A stretch of 64,000 nucleotides of DNA, taken from positions 8,168,157 to 8,232,156 of the forward strand of contig OU015566.1 of the NCBI GenBank assembly GCA_907165135.1, given 5' to 3'. This DNA is from Oikopleura dioica. Lineage: Eukaryota > Chordata > Appendicularia > Copelata > Oikopleuridae. A program made the translations under genes and the position numbers. The notes under the pieces are model-generated. The model was not told the DNA's origin. It saw only the letters and a program-made list of their open reading frames with translations, and ran no database searches. This document shows positions 23,822 through 36,727 of this stretch, one piece after another. Every line of letters starts with the position of its first letter. The stretch's first letter is position 1.

Positions 23822-26800
23822 ATGGGCAAGAAGTTTCTTCCGTTTCTTTTTTCTTCATTTGTTAGAGCAATTTGCGTGAGAGAAGGCGCTAACGAATGCT
23901 GGCATTATACTGGCATCAATCATGATTTGGTGGTGAACACTTTAGGTTTGACAGAAAATCACATTCGACGAGCTTTCACGGATTTTTAAGGGGATAACTG
24001 TGGAAGGTATTTAAAAGCAAGCGAGTGGATAATCTTCCCAAATTACTTCCAAGACGAGTCCATCGAAGATGCCGAAGCTCGACTCAATATCATCAGCGAA
24101 AGCTTGCCGCATCTCGACTACGAACAAAGGTTCACTGATTTTTTAACTCGTCTGAACTACAAAAGTACAGAAATAGATAAGAACGAGTTCAGTTTCTTTA
24201 ATTGCTCCGGTTTAAATTCCGACTCTGCCCTTTAAATGAACGCGAAAGAAACTCGCAGAAGAAACGTAAAGGAATTTGTTAAGTGAATTGACTTGTGCGC
24301 TAATGTTCCCCAAATGTCAACGAAACATCTGCAGTACAAATTTGGCGTCGGGTTCTATTGAAAGCGATTATCATAATTCGAAAGACGTAGAAATAGAACC
24401 CTCGATAGAGCATACATATCTTTTCACTCAGTCGTATAATGTCAATAAATGGAATTGCGAGAGAATTTCAAGTAAAAGTCGGCACATTTTCGATCCAATG
24501 AAAAAGTTAAAATATCTAAAAATTCAAAAAGAAGATAGAAATTTCTAACTAAAAAGATGCACACTGTCTTCACAAATGGTCAAGCTCGTCGAAAATCAAG
24601 ATTTCACTGTGACGGTCTTCCAGAGTCGATTGAAAGAAAAATAGAAACAAAATCAATTCCATACACTCAGGGAGTTAACAGCGAAGAATGCCGACGGCGA
24701 GTGAAAACGCTCTATCATTTCAAAGACTGGATTTATGTTGAACGCTACTTGACTTGCTTGATAACTCTCTACGGCTCGAGCTCAATGAAGATTTATAAAA
24801 TCGGAAGCTCAACTCGCAATTTGCCTCTTATCGCCGTAAAGGAGCCGGTTTTAAATTTTGAATAAAAGAAGTTCGAGTTTCGCTCCCTCTCTAAAATACC
24901 CTTGCAAAACAGATGCTTCCGAAAACCGTCGCTAAGATTACTGAGCCAGACACGGAAGAGACAAGAAGACATGCAAAGCCGAAAGTAAGACTGATGGGGA
25001 ACATTCACGGAAACGAAGACCAGGTATTCACTAAATGAAATAAACCCTTTTCAATTAATTCTATCGATCATTTTAGGGAATCTTCATTCTTCTGCCACTG
25101 ATAAGAGACATTTTAGACGGCACACAAGAATATGCTCTCCTTAGAAAAAGCCTTGAATTGCACTTTTTGATTTCCGCAAATCCAGGTCAGTTCTAATATG
25201 TCGCATCGAGTGGGTTTTAATTATTTAGACGGATATCTACGTGCTCGAGCTACGTACCGCTCAAATGGAAAAATTTGCTGGGAACAGGTCACCAAAAACA
25301 ATGTCATGCATAATGATGAGATTGGCGCCCTTTTAATGAACTTTCACGACATAAAAAGTGATTGAACGCGAATCGCGAAATGTCCGATTTATGTTCGCCA
25401 CCATGGTGATCTATTTGAGACCTGTGGCCGCCAGAACCGGAATCGTGTTGATCTGAATCGCAATTTCCCGCTGCTCATAGAAGAGATCATAAAAACAAGA
25501 GAGCGTTTTGCTCAAACGGGATCACCCGTTTTTGCTGGTGCTGGAAATCAGGTAGCATTGGAATAAGCCAACTCATATCTATCTTTAGGTTTATATACCA
25601 ATACCAAGCAGTTACTGGTCGTAAGTAACTACTGTAGTTCAGACTCTGAATTTCAGAGAATGAATTTCAGAACTTGAACCTCTTATGCCTATTCTCCTGT
25701 ATTTGATAACAAAACTTCAGCATCGGAAACGTGCAAGAGGAAACGCTAAGCTTAATAAAGTGGACACGAAGCCGGAACTTTGTACTTTCCGGTAGGCTCT
25801 TAAATTTCACCACGAGTTTAATAAATCAAGTGCGCCCCGCCTTGTTAAGCATTATTTGGTACTTATAAACTGATTTCAGCGATGATTCATTCTGGTGCAT
25901 GGGGCGCGTTCTAAAGCAGTTCATGCGCGAAAATAATCGAAAGCTGTGAGCTCCTTGGAGACACCGCATTTGCTTATTTTGGTGGTCGCGAAAAGTGACT
26001 ACCAGGGGACTAGAACGCGCGCAAGGTCGTGAATTATCCTTATGACACCTCAAAGCGTCACCCTTTGGCTGAGGCTCATGAAAATGAAGATGCCAATGCT
26101 TTCAAGAAGATTTCCAGGGACTTTGTCAAGCTTCACAAGACGTTGATAAAACAAGAGCCTTGCATGTAAGTTTTGATAGAGAATAATTTAATCAACTGCT
26201 TAGAAGCCGAGCTTTAGTTTGTTTTAGGCATGGAGCTGATGAGTTTTCGGAGAAGGGAATAACTAATGGTGCTGCATGGTATTCGACAATCGGCACACTT
26301 CAAGACTTCGAGTACATTGCGGAAGGAGTGATGTCTTTTACTCTCGAGCTTGGCTGCGAGAAGACAACTTCAAAGGCGAACCTTCCTGTTATCTATTCAG
26401 ATGCGAAAGATGCAATGATTGACTTCATGCTATGGTTAAAAAACTATTTTTATTCTCTGAAAGCAACCTTAGATCATAAATATTAACCAACTAAAAGTGG
26501 CATGGATACATGGGCATTAGGGGCAAAATCGAGGATGAAAAGGGCCGGGGAATTCCAAAAGCTGAAGTGTTCATTCAAGAGGTTCAAATTCATAAAAACA
26601 ATCTTATGAGACTTCTCATTTCAAGAAATTTTGGAACGGAACGACCGCGCTCAATCCATTGAGTACGCTAACTGATGATGATGGACACTACAACAAACTA
26701 TTTTGGCCTGATGATATGACTGCCAGCATAACTTTATTCATCCAGGTTTTTAAGTAAGAATTAAGTCCATTTTTAACTAAAATTCTAGCACGAAAAATAT

Positions 26801-26947
26801 CGAGAAAGAAGGTTCCCTTTCACGGACGAGTATCTCGCGTCGCTGAAAAATTTCCGAAGCTGTCGAAGAACATACAGTAGTCTAACAGACAGTTCCTGTA
26901 ATTACGAGCTTCCAAAAGCGCTTGTTATCAAACTGCATAAACTCTAA
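23822..26947 (+). CDS. Frizzled-domain plus M14 metallocarboxypeptidase (carboxypeptidase Z-like)
   Basis: Secreted zinc carboxypeptidase of the regulatory N/E subfamily. Start ATG at 23822 gives a signal peptide. The next exons (to about 24470) have frizzled CRD features: a FPN motif, NCSGLNSD, then TCALMFPKC and a closing WNC, as in CPZ. M14 motifs: YKIGSSTRN (24805), NIHGNE (zinc ligands, 25000), ANPDGY (25190), GRQN and DLNRNFP (25430), FVLS-A-MIHSGA (third zinc His, 25885), VVNYPYD (26030), LQDFEY and catalytic Glu in TLELGCEK (26345), then a transthyretin-like C-terminal domain (HGYMGIRGKI, DDDGHY). All catalytic residues are present. Introns are tiny; 25903-26025 needs a GG donor. The join near 24235-24285 is unresolved. 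M14 call firm, frizzled call moderate. Confidence 0.83.
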
Positions 26948-27415
26948 CGCATGAGTAGACTTTCGTGACTTATTATTTCTTGGTGATGACATTTTATTTT
27001 CATAGAGAACCATTCATGTTCGCCGTTTGATGCCGTGAAATTCCCATTAAAAACATCGTAGGAACCTTGTTTTATCAAAATTTGTAACGCTCATCTTTCA
27101 TGTTTCAGTTCGAAAGAGAGAAATCATTTGAATCGAGTTAAACTTTCAAGGTTAAAACTTATATCTTATAACAACAGTGTTGTTCGTTCAAATTTGTCGG
27201 ATGATGGCCCTCAGAGCGCCAAGTTAACTATTAATGTCAGCAACAGAGTAGTCTCTGGGCCAAAACCAAGGAGCAATTTATTTCCTCTTTTTCATATCAG
27301 TTGGTCACAAATTTTTCACAAGATTTTTAAATGCGCTCTTCATATTCTTCCAATATTCGAAAGCGATGAGCCTAAAATCTCGCGACCGGCTCAGTCCATT
27401 AAGAGTCGTTAATAG

Positions 27416-28494
27416 AGAAAGTCCCCTGCAACAGTATAAGAAGACAATTCAGAGAGTAAAATCTATCAAAGAGTATTGGACAGATTCGGAAGATGAACTT
27501 TCAGGTATAGAACCTTTCTTATTTGTCCTTGTTGATTTTTAGAGAGTGCCTTTATCTTGAGCTTTAATCTTATTATTATTCCATATGTCAGCATCCTGCG
27601 TGTTTATATTTTTTCAACTCATTGTCCTTAGCTGATTTCTAAGCGGTCTTATCTCAACAGACTTTGTCCATTTTTGATTCCCCGAAACCTGCCAGATTTT
27701 TCCTTGAAATGAGCAGAAATTATATCCAACTAAAGAAAAACTCTAAAGGTTTTTTTCCGCAACATAAGTCAAAGATAGATAGACTCTATGTTTTAGGATG
27801 TGTTCTCGCGTGTATTCTAGTACGCTTTGAATTATTAAAAAGTTTTACTAGAGATCGACAATGAACCATTATCGGCGCCATCCGTCGATGCTACAAAGTG
27901 TCTCAGCCTAACATGTGGTGTTTTTACAGTAAGTCAGAAACAAGCTCATCTCATCGACTCATAGTCGGTTGGCCGAGGAACCGCAAGATATACTGAAGTT
28001 ACTCATGCTAAATGAATTAAATAGTTCTGTTGTGGAATGGTTGGCTACTCATTCTTCATTTATCTTCCAAAGCCACTAAAGACTGCTTCCCTTCTTTCCC
28101 AGGTATTTGTGGAACGCTTTTTCAAATCAAAACTTCTTCAGTCGTTATGGTTTATACTCCTGGGGATCGTCTTCCTTATCATTAGCCTTATTAGCGTTTA
28201 TCATAATTCTTGCAACAACTCAGCAACCCAAGAAAGAGTTCAAATAAACCCTTTATCTTCTATTTTCAAAGAATTATATTGCGAACTTATCTTTAGCACC
28301 GACACCAAAGCCCCAGGATTTGGATTTGATGAGTGGATCCAGCACAGATGCAACAATGAATCCGAGAGGAAAGTGCTTCATTCAAACCATTGAATAATCG
28401 GAAGTAACAATCATGAAGCTTCAATAAAGATGTTATTGTCTACGACGAAGCTTATGATGCAGAATTGCGCGAGACGGAACTGACATATGTTTGA
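27416..28494 (+). CDS. Candidate single-pass membrane protein, exons tentative
   Basis: I do not recognise it. Coding-like pieces on the plus strand: about 27416-27509 (QRVKSIKEYWTDSEDEL), 27661-27752 (SIFDSPKPARFFLEMSRNY), 28024-28370 (with a hydrophobic span SLWFILLGIVFLIISLISVY, then Cys-containing DEWIQHRCNN) and 28432-28494 (VIVYDEAYDAELRETELTYV, stop). Typical short AT-rich gaps with splice-like ends separate them, but not all phases agree. The start is not identified. It lies tail-to-tail with the LysA gene. It may instead be a decayed gene. Confidence 0.3.
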
Positions 28495-28541
28495 CTAAGA
28501 AGTTCTATGATGTTCTTTATTTATCGAGAAAACAGCAAAGA

Positions 28542-30559
28542 TCAACAGAAGGTGGCCATCATGTCCTCAAACGTGTCCTGTCGACGAATCTGCCTTTTAA
28601 AAGGTTTACTTATGCGTTTTCTTTCTTGTAAAAACTCAATGAAAAACAATGAACTCTTCCTGAATTCACAACCAGTTACAAGAAACTCAGCTCTTCGCGG
28701 GCGCATATTGTAGTTGGAGCTCAGTACGTGACAGTACGCTCCTACGTCCCAAAGAATGACCAGCTGGTTCGTGTTAATTTCGCTAGGAAGCTGAGCCGTT
28801 TTGTTCAGAAAATCAGCAGATTCACAGACGGGTCCGACGACCTTGTAAATTTTAGCGTCATTCTTGTCGGTTTTTTTCGCCAATGTCACTTGATGATAAG
28901 CCTGATAAAGAGCAGGTCGAATGCATTCTGTCATTGACATGTTCGTTACTAGAATGTTATCATTCTTGACTCCAAGAGATCTCCCGATGCAGCAGGCTGT
29001 ACTTCCAACCAGAGATCTTCCAGGCTCAAAGATGAGCGTGTAGTCTTCGCCGAAATTATTGAAGCATTCCGTATATTCCTTTCATTATTTAGTTAACGCC
29101 GGAACGCATATACGACCCATTTTTGGGTAATACGATTTTGCTAATCAAAAAACCCATATTATATTTGATATACACATATAATATGACCACGATCCAGTTA
29201 TATTTTTGTAGCTTAGAGTCCGGTTATAATATATAAACCCGGATTTTTATTCTCTTTATTCCCAAATCGCGACAATATTGGGTTAAAAATGGTCAGAAAT
29301 TTGCAAAAATGGCCATGCGTTCCGGGGTTAAGGATAAGTACCTGTGGTGTAGGATATCCTTGGGCTTTCTTTTCATAATTAATTGCTAAACCTCCACCAA
29401 CATTCACTACTTTTCTAAATTATTAAGTTATCTTCACTCATCTGACGTTGTTTAGTACATTATGTACTGGTTTTAGTACTAACAAGTGTTACCTGGATGG
29501 TTCAAGGAAATCAGCGATTGATTCCATAATGAGTTTCAAGGTGCTCGAACATTCTCTTCGTTCCGATTCTTTAATTTTAATGAGAAAAGGTTTTTTATGT
29601 TTACACTAGTTTTTATTCAGAAATTAAAGATTGGAAATCTTTATTTGACCCGGCCCCTGATAGGTTCAAGATTATTGATGGTACTTCCCAAATGACAATG
29701 AATGCCAAGCAAGCTCATTTTCTCATCTTCTGAAATCTTCTTTGCGAGACCAGTTATGTCTTCTTGCAAAACCCCAAACTTACAGGCTTTCCCGGAAGCT
29801 GTAGTATTGTATTGATGCACTTTCGGGTCGATATTGGGATTAATCCGAATGAGGACTTGACATCTTGTTTCCAGTGTTTTCGATAAAGCAGATATTCGTT
29901 CGTAATCGAACCAAGAATCAACATTAATGATGTGTCCTCGCTTTCAATTTAGGTTTCAGTTATCAGTTCTATGAATAATAAGCGAGAATTCATAAATATA
30001 GAAACTGTCTAACTTTCCTGAATAGCGGTTTGCACTTCACTTGAACATTTACCATTCCCATTGAATATAACCTTATCTGACTTGTAATCAAGTTGCTCAC
30101 TTGGCTTCAAACATAGCCTCTCAATATTAAAACAATTAGAAATCGGGAATTCCTCTTTGTTTCAACGTCAAACTAAGGATCACACACGAATAGAGATAGC
30201 TCGTAGCTTCATCAAAATTTAACTATATTTTCTAAAACACATGAACTCTCAAGACGTGTCAATTTCCATTGGAAGCTTTCCTTGGCCAACTCAAGCTCGC
30301 CACCTGAAACTGTTGTCAAGCCGCTAACACCAGCTGCCTTTAAAATTTTGATAATGGCCGGATTGAAGTTAGATTTCATCGAAAAATTCAGTTGAGTCTT
30401 GCATTTCAGTGCCTTCAGTCCTGACAAGTAATTCTCAACATTGACAACGAGCGCTTTCTCGGAATAAACGAAGACAGGATCTTCTAAATCTATCTTCTCC
30501 GCAAAGGTCTCCACAGATAACTCATCGATATACAGATTTTCATGCTTGAAATCGATCAT
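28542..30559 (-). CDS. lysA: Diaminopimelate decarboxylase homologue (LysA), intron-containing
   Basis: PLP enzyme of the alanine-racemase fold, group IV decarboxylases; in bacteria and plants it converts meso-diaminopimelate to L-lysine. Start ATG 30559. Motifs in order: FVYSEKAL, PLP lysine in NFSMKSN (about 30390), TVSGGELELA, KVIFNGNGK, RINPNIDPK, KACKFGV, GIHCHLGS (29705), NVGGGLAINY (29390), EPGRSLVG (29015), IRPALYQAYH, active-site Cys in GPVCESADF (28830), NYNMRPRRAEFL, and a tail IRRQDTFEDMM. These match LysA, not ornithine decarboxylase. Spliceosomal introns interrupt it; 30120-30280 and 29941-30017 need GA donors, and the intron near 29080-29341 contains a MITE. The join near 29600 is not settled. 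Animals normally lack this enzyme, so horizontal transfer is inferred. Confidence 0.88.
29093..29331. mobile_element. MITE with TTAA target duplication in LysA intron
   Basis: About 239 bases with TTAA at both ends and inverted ends TTAAC(G/C)CCGGAACGCAT. The match continues loosely through a CCATTTTT motif. The interior is very AT-rich and has no open frame. TTAA duplication is typical of piggyBac-type elements, so it is probably a non-autonomous relative. It sits directly after the splice donor of the LysA intron. Confidence 0.7.
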
Positions 30560-30854
30560 TTCTCTAGCTTTGTTTAACGTTAACTAGAGATCTGACGAAT
30601 TCTTGTTTGACCATGTACTTAGAATCACGATCAAACAATACAAATGGCATGTTTCTTTCGTAAAACCACGCCTACAAAAGCTAGATGAAAGAGATCATAA
30701 TATAATTTCCATGCTCATCTGCGTGAATGCAAGATCAAACCACCACGATATAATAACTGGGAAGTTTGTATTAATTGGAACGGTGAAGTTTGACAGTGAA
30801 GATGTGTGGCAGTAAAAAATGTGAACTATAAACATATTTTGATAATCTTCCCAG

Positions 30855-33800
30855 TTACTTTTTGTAGTCAATTTGTTCGGGCAATCCCTTATCCCAACCT
30901 TCAGGGATGTTGTGGCAGGTAGGGATTAGCCCGTAGTTGACAGTTGCACCAGCGTTGACGTACGGCAGCTTGCAGGCTAAAAATTGGATAAAATTTGATG
31001 ATAAAAAGAGTTTTTTTACCTCGTGAACACTCGTTGATGAATCGGGAGAGGCACGGTCCTGTTTCTTTAGACGAGTTACTAACCGCGCTAAACCAGTCTT
31101 TGTACAAGCGCAGCGTATATCGGTCGATGTCTCTGTCAGTAATGCTCCAGAGCAAGGCCATTACTGACATAGACCCTGAGTCCAAGACCCTGGATTGATT
31201 AATTAGTATTAGCAATATATTATATATTTCAAACTTACTTTGTCACTGCACCCCTCGGTTCAGTTCGACCATGATCGCGGAGTCTGCCGGAAGCACAGCC
31301 GATAAGGTGCATGGTGCTTTTTACACCTTTTCTGATCACACGTCCCCAGCCGCCAACGCAGTCGGAGCCGCTTCCATGCCCAGCAAAGACGTAGAGGTCG
31401 AATTTATTGAGTTTCTCAATCAACTCGGATGAATTCGGCATGACGGACGCGTAACCGTTCCATTGCTTAACGCTCCTGAAGAAGTTTCCAACTGTCGCGG
31501 CCGAACTCGCGAGGTTGACCTGGTTGTCTACGACGTAGAGTAGATTGGAGATGTCCATAGACCGTTTGCTCGCTGGTTGTCGAAGGAGGTACTCCGCATG
31601 TCTTACTGAGAGCATCCTAGAAATAAGCTATGGCAAAGCTTCAAAGCAACAATTTCGTACCTTGACATTCGAATTCCCTGACAAATGGGCATCCGTTCCA
31701 TGGCGATCGATTGAACCACTCGTCCGAGGATGAGATATGTAGCGGTTGTCCGCTGATATTCCAATTCTTGAAAGACGTGGTTCTTTGCCAGACGATCGAG
31801 GTCGAGTTTAGTCACTCCAACGAGTCCAGCGACATTCGTCTTGCCGAGAGTGTTCAAATGAGACCAAGCCCGAATCGCATGGCTCAAAAAGTCGGCGTGA
31901 AGAGAGTTTTTGGGCTTGGGAACTGCATTGGTCCAAGTGATGCTTTTGGAGAATGTGAATAGAGCAAGAGCCGGACCAAGAACATCTAAAAAGAATATTT
32001 ATTAAAGCCAAAGAAAAGATATTTTACCTGGGAGAACAGACAGCACTAAATCCTTACAGTACTTTTCTCGTTCATCGCGCACCTTCCACCATTTGGTAGC
32101 GTTTTTGACATCTTTGCCAAGCTCTTCAGAGATCTTGTCGCACATGTCGCGCATTCGCAGAGCCTCCTTGGCAAATGCATGACCATCGAATCCGATCGAA
32201 ATACACTTCCCGTTGGGCTCCAAACGAGTGACGAGCGCGAGGCAATTTTCGTATGTGCAGGATAGTGTCTTCGAAACATCTGGAATCAAGCTCACCAAGA
32301 CGGCGTTATCATTCAGTTCCTGTCGCAGAAAAGGAAAGTCAATCCTGATATTCTCCGACAGATCTTCTGCTTGGATGAAGTTTTCTTTCGGAACTGAGCT
32401 GACATTGTTGGACATACGAGTATGAGCGCAGTACTGCGTGTCAAGAACTGCTCCAACGCCGTTAACATCAATGTGAAGCGCGGCTAGCTTTGATGAATTG
32501 CTCAAGACCATCGTGCTTTTCTGTGCGACTTGTTCCTGGCGCAAAATCTGGCCTATGCGAAGATTGTAGATCGCTCTGATGGTCTCCATGTCGCTGTTCT
32601 CCTTGGCGGTCGCGAGAGCTTCATCCAGAACGGCCTCTTCTGAGATCAGCTGAGGCGAATCGCCTGCTCCAGTATGAGTACTGAAGATCGTGTTGATCTC
32701 AGACTCGATCGGAGAGACTGGTCGTGAACCGAAATTCTGGAGACGAACACCCTCCGTCTTATCTTTTTGGCTCGTTTTGATGGGAGACAGATCTGGAATA
32801 TCACCCATCGGTCCGACTCTCGCTTCTTCTTCAGGATCTTCAAAAATTGTGGCCCCGGCTCGATCTCCATCAGCGGCTTCTACTTTCATTCGACGAGCTG
32901 TAGCTCTCGTAGTCCGAGTTGTTCGAGTGGCCGAAACGGGAGTTCGAGGCTTATATTCAGCGTCGTTGATTTCTTTCTTGATTTTTGCGCTCTTTGGAGT
33001 TGCCAATGATATCGCCGCGTCGTCATTGAAAATTCGAAGCTTCTCTTTCTTCATTCTCTGTAGCTTCACATTGACCGGTTTCATCGGAGTAATCGCTGGA
33101 GTTTGATCGCCAGTTGTTTTCACTCTACCCCGTCGAGCGGGCGTCTTCACATCGCTGGTGATGACCATTTTTTGAAACGGTGCGGTTAGCTCAAGATTTT
33201 CCTTGTTCGCGTCGAAGGTTCTATTGTAAATGACGATTGCCACTTGCAATTTCGCGAATCGGCCGCACTTCTTTGGATTGACTTTCTCGGAGTTTCGGAC
33301 AGGCTCGAGAGCATTTTTGACGTACTCAACAGCGTCAGATGGTCTATCGAGTTCCGTCGCGCGAAGAACGATTACGTATGCAAGCTCCAGGAGTAGCTGC
33401 GATAGTTGATGACCAGCGATAGCGATCTCTTTAAAGAGGAACAGGCCAGCGTTGACAGCTCGAGTAGGATCTGGATGAACACGGAACAAAGTTGTAAGTG
33501 CAATAACATAGTTCCGTGCAACATCGAGATCAAGCTTGCCAATTTTAGGAAGAACTGGAAGTTGAAATGTGAAGGCTTTTGTTGTTTCCGTTGTTGTTTT
33601 CTTCTTTATTTTCTTTGCCATCGGCGAGTCAGGGGTGAAACCGAAGAACTCTTCCTTGACTTTCGCAGTAGGCAAATGAGAGTTTGTTTGATCGACTTGG
33701 GAAGAATTTCTTCGGGGCGGGTCAAGTGAGATCGCCTGTGCTTTTGCTTGAGGATTGACTTCGCGCATAAATGGGTTGTCTTCGTTGATATCGAAGACTT

Positions 33801-36727
33801 TTAAAAGCGCTGGAACTTCGTCTTTCCACTTGCGCGTTTGACCTTCAAGCTCCAGTGCTCGTATTTGAAGTGTCTTCCCCATTATGTTGGCAGTCTGCAA
33901 TCCCCAAATATCGGATAAAACAAGCAGCTCGTTGGAAAACATTCTCGCCTCGATCGACATGCCTCGTTTGATGAGATCATCGATGAAGTCGACACTTATC
34001 CAGATGGTTTTATCAAGCGCCCGCAGGGTCGCAATGATTTCTTTTCCAATTTTTTGGACTTTCATTGAACCCTCGGCCTTCGCCGAAGAAGCGAAGATCG
34101 TTTTGTAGAATTGCCGATCGCATGCACTCGACAGGAAAGTGATGATGAGTTGAATGGCATAACGAAGGCCGCTTGTTTGATTCGCAGTTATCATCGAGCC
34201 CACATGACCAAAGGCCTTGTCATGATAATCTGACCAGCCGGAAGATCCAGAGAGAGAGGTTTCTAACATGATTTGGGTGATGGACTCATCTTTCCAACCA
34301 ATGGAGCTCTTTTTGGTCTCTGGGATGCCATCCTGGAACATCATATAACCAAAAGCAAGATGTTTCTTATCTTTCGAGGTCATATGGCAAACATTTGCTC
34401 GTTTCAGGGTCTTATGAATATCGTCGTCGTATTCGGGCTGGGTAGAGAGATGAGAATGCCGTCGCGCAACCCAAATTGACGAACCCAAGTCCATCACAAG
34501 ATCACCGAGAAGCTCACTCACAGAAGCGTAAACTTTTGTCATCGGATAATACCAGTCGACGAGGGCAGTAAGCAGGCCTTTCAGGATCGTATTCCCAGCT
34601 TCTCGTTTTCCAAGAATCAAAAGAAGTTGCGCCGCAATGTAGTACGTGTTGACATAGTTGCATACTTGCGACACAGAAGAAGTCTTTTTGAATTCTGTTT
34701 TGACCTTGATCTTGGATAATTTTTCAATGTCGAGTGAAGGGGGCTTCGAAGTGACTTTTTCCATTTTCTTGCTCCACGCGCCTTGAAGATCTCGTTGCCA
34801 AGTGGACAGGATCTTCCAGACGGTCGTCAGTTCGTCATTCTCATCTCCGCCGGATCCGCTCATCGACGCAAGTTTTTTCGTCTCCTTCGGGAAGAATTCT
34901 TGCAATTGAAAAATGACGAGCTTGAGTAGGTCTTGATCTTCTTCCGTAAGTTTCTTGACGTCTCCGAACTCAAGAAGGGTATCGACGATTAGCACAACGG
35001 GCTCAGTTTTCTGCGGGATGCCATTCTCGCTCAGCGTGCTGATTAATATGCTCAAGAATCGGGCGCGTGATTCTTTCTCTACTTCGAACATATCGAAGAG
35101 CGAATTTTCGGAACAACGACATCGTTGATAAGGCTGAGAAAAAGTTGAGTGAGAAATAACTTTATGTAGACGATGTCCATTTTTGATAGTTGGCGGTTCT
35201 TAGGAAGATCGATTTCCATCTCTCTGAAGATTCTCACGCTGTTCGAGTTTTTCCAGCTGCAAAGATTGTTCGTTTCGCAAGTAATGGCGAGCTCGTTGAT
35301 TGTCAATTCGATGAGATTCCAATGCTCCAGATTTGTGAAGTTATCATCGTCTCTGGAAATCGAGTAGACGTACTTGAAAGAGCCTTCGAGATTTTTGAGC
35401 CCGGTCTCGACGATCTTGCGCTGCTTCGTTTTATCAAGATCGTTTCGTTTAGCGATCGTCTGGAGCACTCGAAGAAAGCTGTAGACTGAGAAGGCAGCAT
35501 ATTTGTGAGGGTGTTTGAATCTAGAACCGGTGAATCTACTCAAAGCTTCTGCCATGTGGCCTATCGATTCGTTGAGCGGAATCAGAACAGTCTCGAGAGC
35601 GAGGAGTACATTCGAGTCTTTTTCGGGCAGTGTGACGAGGTTTTGGCAGATATTGTGACAGATTTGCGCGAAGCCGTAGATGATCTCCTGGATGTCGTTT
35701 TCGACGATACCGCCAATAAGGCCATAAGGCGTGATGAACTTCCGAGTGAGATCTAAAATTTATACTTGAGAAATAATTTTTACTGGAGAAACTTACATTT
35801 GCTCATATATTTTATCAGTCGGGCCATGCAGACGAACTCGTGCTTTCTCCAGTTCTTTCCATTTGGAAAGCGGTTGAAGATGTCTTGCTTTAATGCGCTC
35901 ATGAACGCTTTCAATTCTTTGTAAGTTTCTCGGATCGGCGATCCCAGCGCTTTCTTGTCGTCGAAGTCCATCATCTTTTTGTCGAGCGCTGGCACTTTGA
36001 ATTTCTCGTCGATGAACTGTAGAAATTCATTTATGAGGCGGAGGCCGAGCCCAGGGACGCTTGATTGTTGGATTATGTCTTCGCGGAAGTCGTTGTAGAG
36101 CCGGCGACACTGCTGGTGAGTCGCCAACTCCCAGGTGTGGAAGAACGCGCGCAAAAACTGAAAAATATGTTATTGAGATGATAGCTATCTAAGCGACCTT
36201 TCTACGAAGGTCAAAACACGGGCGGTAACGAACCCCCGACACCCGCGAGAAACCGGTAGATTTTATATTCTGATTGCTTACCCGTTTCGATTTTCCCCAA
36301 CGCTCGAGCTTCAGCCACGCTTTTCGCCCGTCAATCCAAAGGTCATCATCCAGCGTCATCATCAGAGTTGTGTGAGCCGCTGTGCTGTAAAGCTCCCACA
36401 GGTCCGTCTGTAAGCGAGTGCTGATGGCTGGAATGGAACTCGCATATTTGGGAATGTTGGTAACCGTCAGATAGAGTTCCATGAGGTTATTAACGACTGA
36501 AGAGAGTTTTTTGTAGTCGACTGGGTTCTGCTTCTTTGCCGTTTTCGTCACGTAGTTGAACTCCATCTTAAAATTGCTATCAAACTATATTCTTGATCGT
36601 CAACATTCAACTAGAACTCTTTTACGAGTCTGCTCTAAGCTATCGTGATTCTTGATCTTACCTTGAAGGCCGCGGAAACGTTGCCAGCAGCGACCAGCTT
36701 CTGGTACTGAGCTTGGTCGTGGTCCAT
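30855..36727 (-). CDS. ESPL1: Separase (cohesin-cleaving caspase-like protease)
   Basis: Cysteine protease (clan CD) that cuts cohesin at anaphase. Start ATG 36727 (MDHDQAQYQKLVAAG). Exons include 36727-36662, 36566-36285, 36158-35797, 35755-35171, a 3.1-kb exon (about 35132-32028), 31985-31660, 31616-31240, 31199-31020 and 30976-30855. The N-terminal part is helical-repeat-like. A charged linker follows (33200-32600; KKEIND, RTTRTTRATARR, PEEEAR). The catalytic domain has YVVDNQVNL, the catalytic His in YVFAGHGSG (31400) and catalytic Cys in HLIGCASG (31310), then SITDRDIDR and the conserved end SRACKLPYVNAGA. Total near 1900 aa, within separase range. The intron near 35133-35170 is very short (38 bases). 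Identity is firm from the catalytic domain. Confidence 0.93.

Noticed and set aside
28542-28690. Continuous reading of the LysA frame through CEFRKSSLFF
   Set aside because: A GTAACT donor and GGCAG acceptor in phase remove it and restore the usual LysA end.
32002-35091. Separase exon as a separate single-exon gene starting at 35091
   Set aside because: The frame continues upstream of that Met and joins earlier exons through a phase-0 intron.
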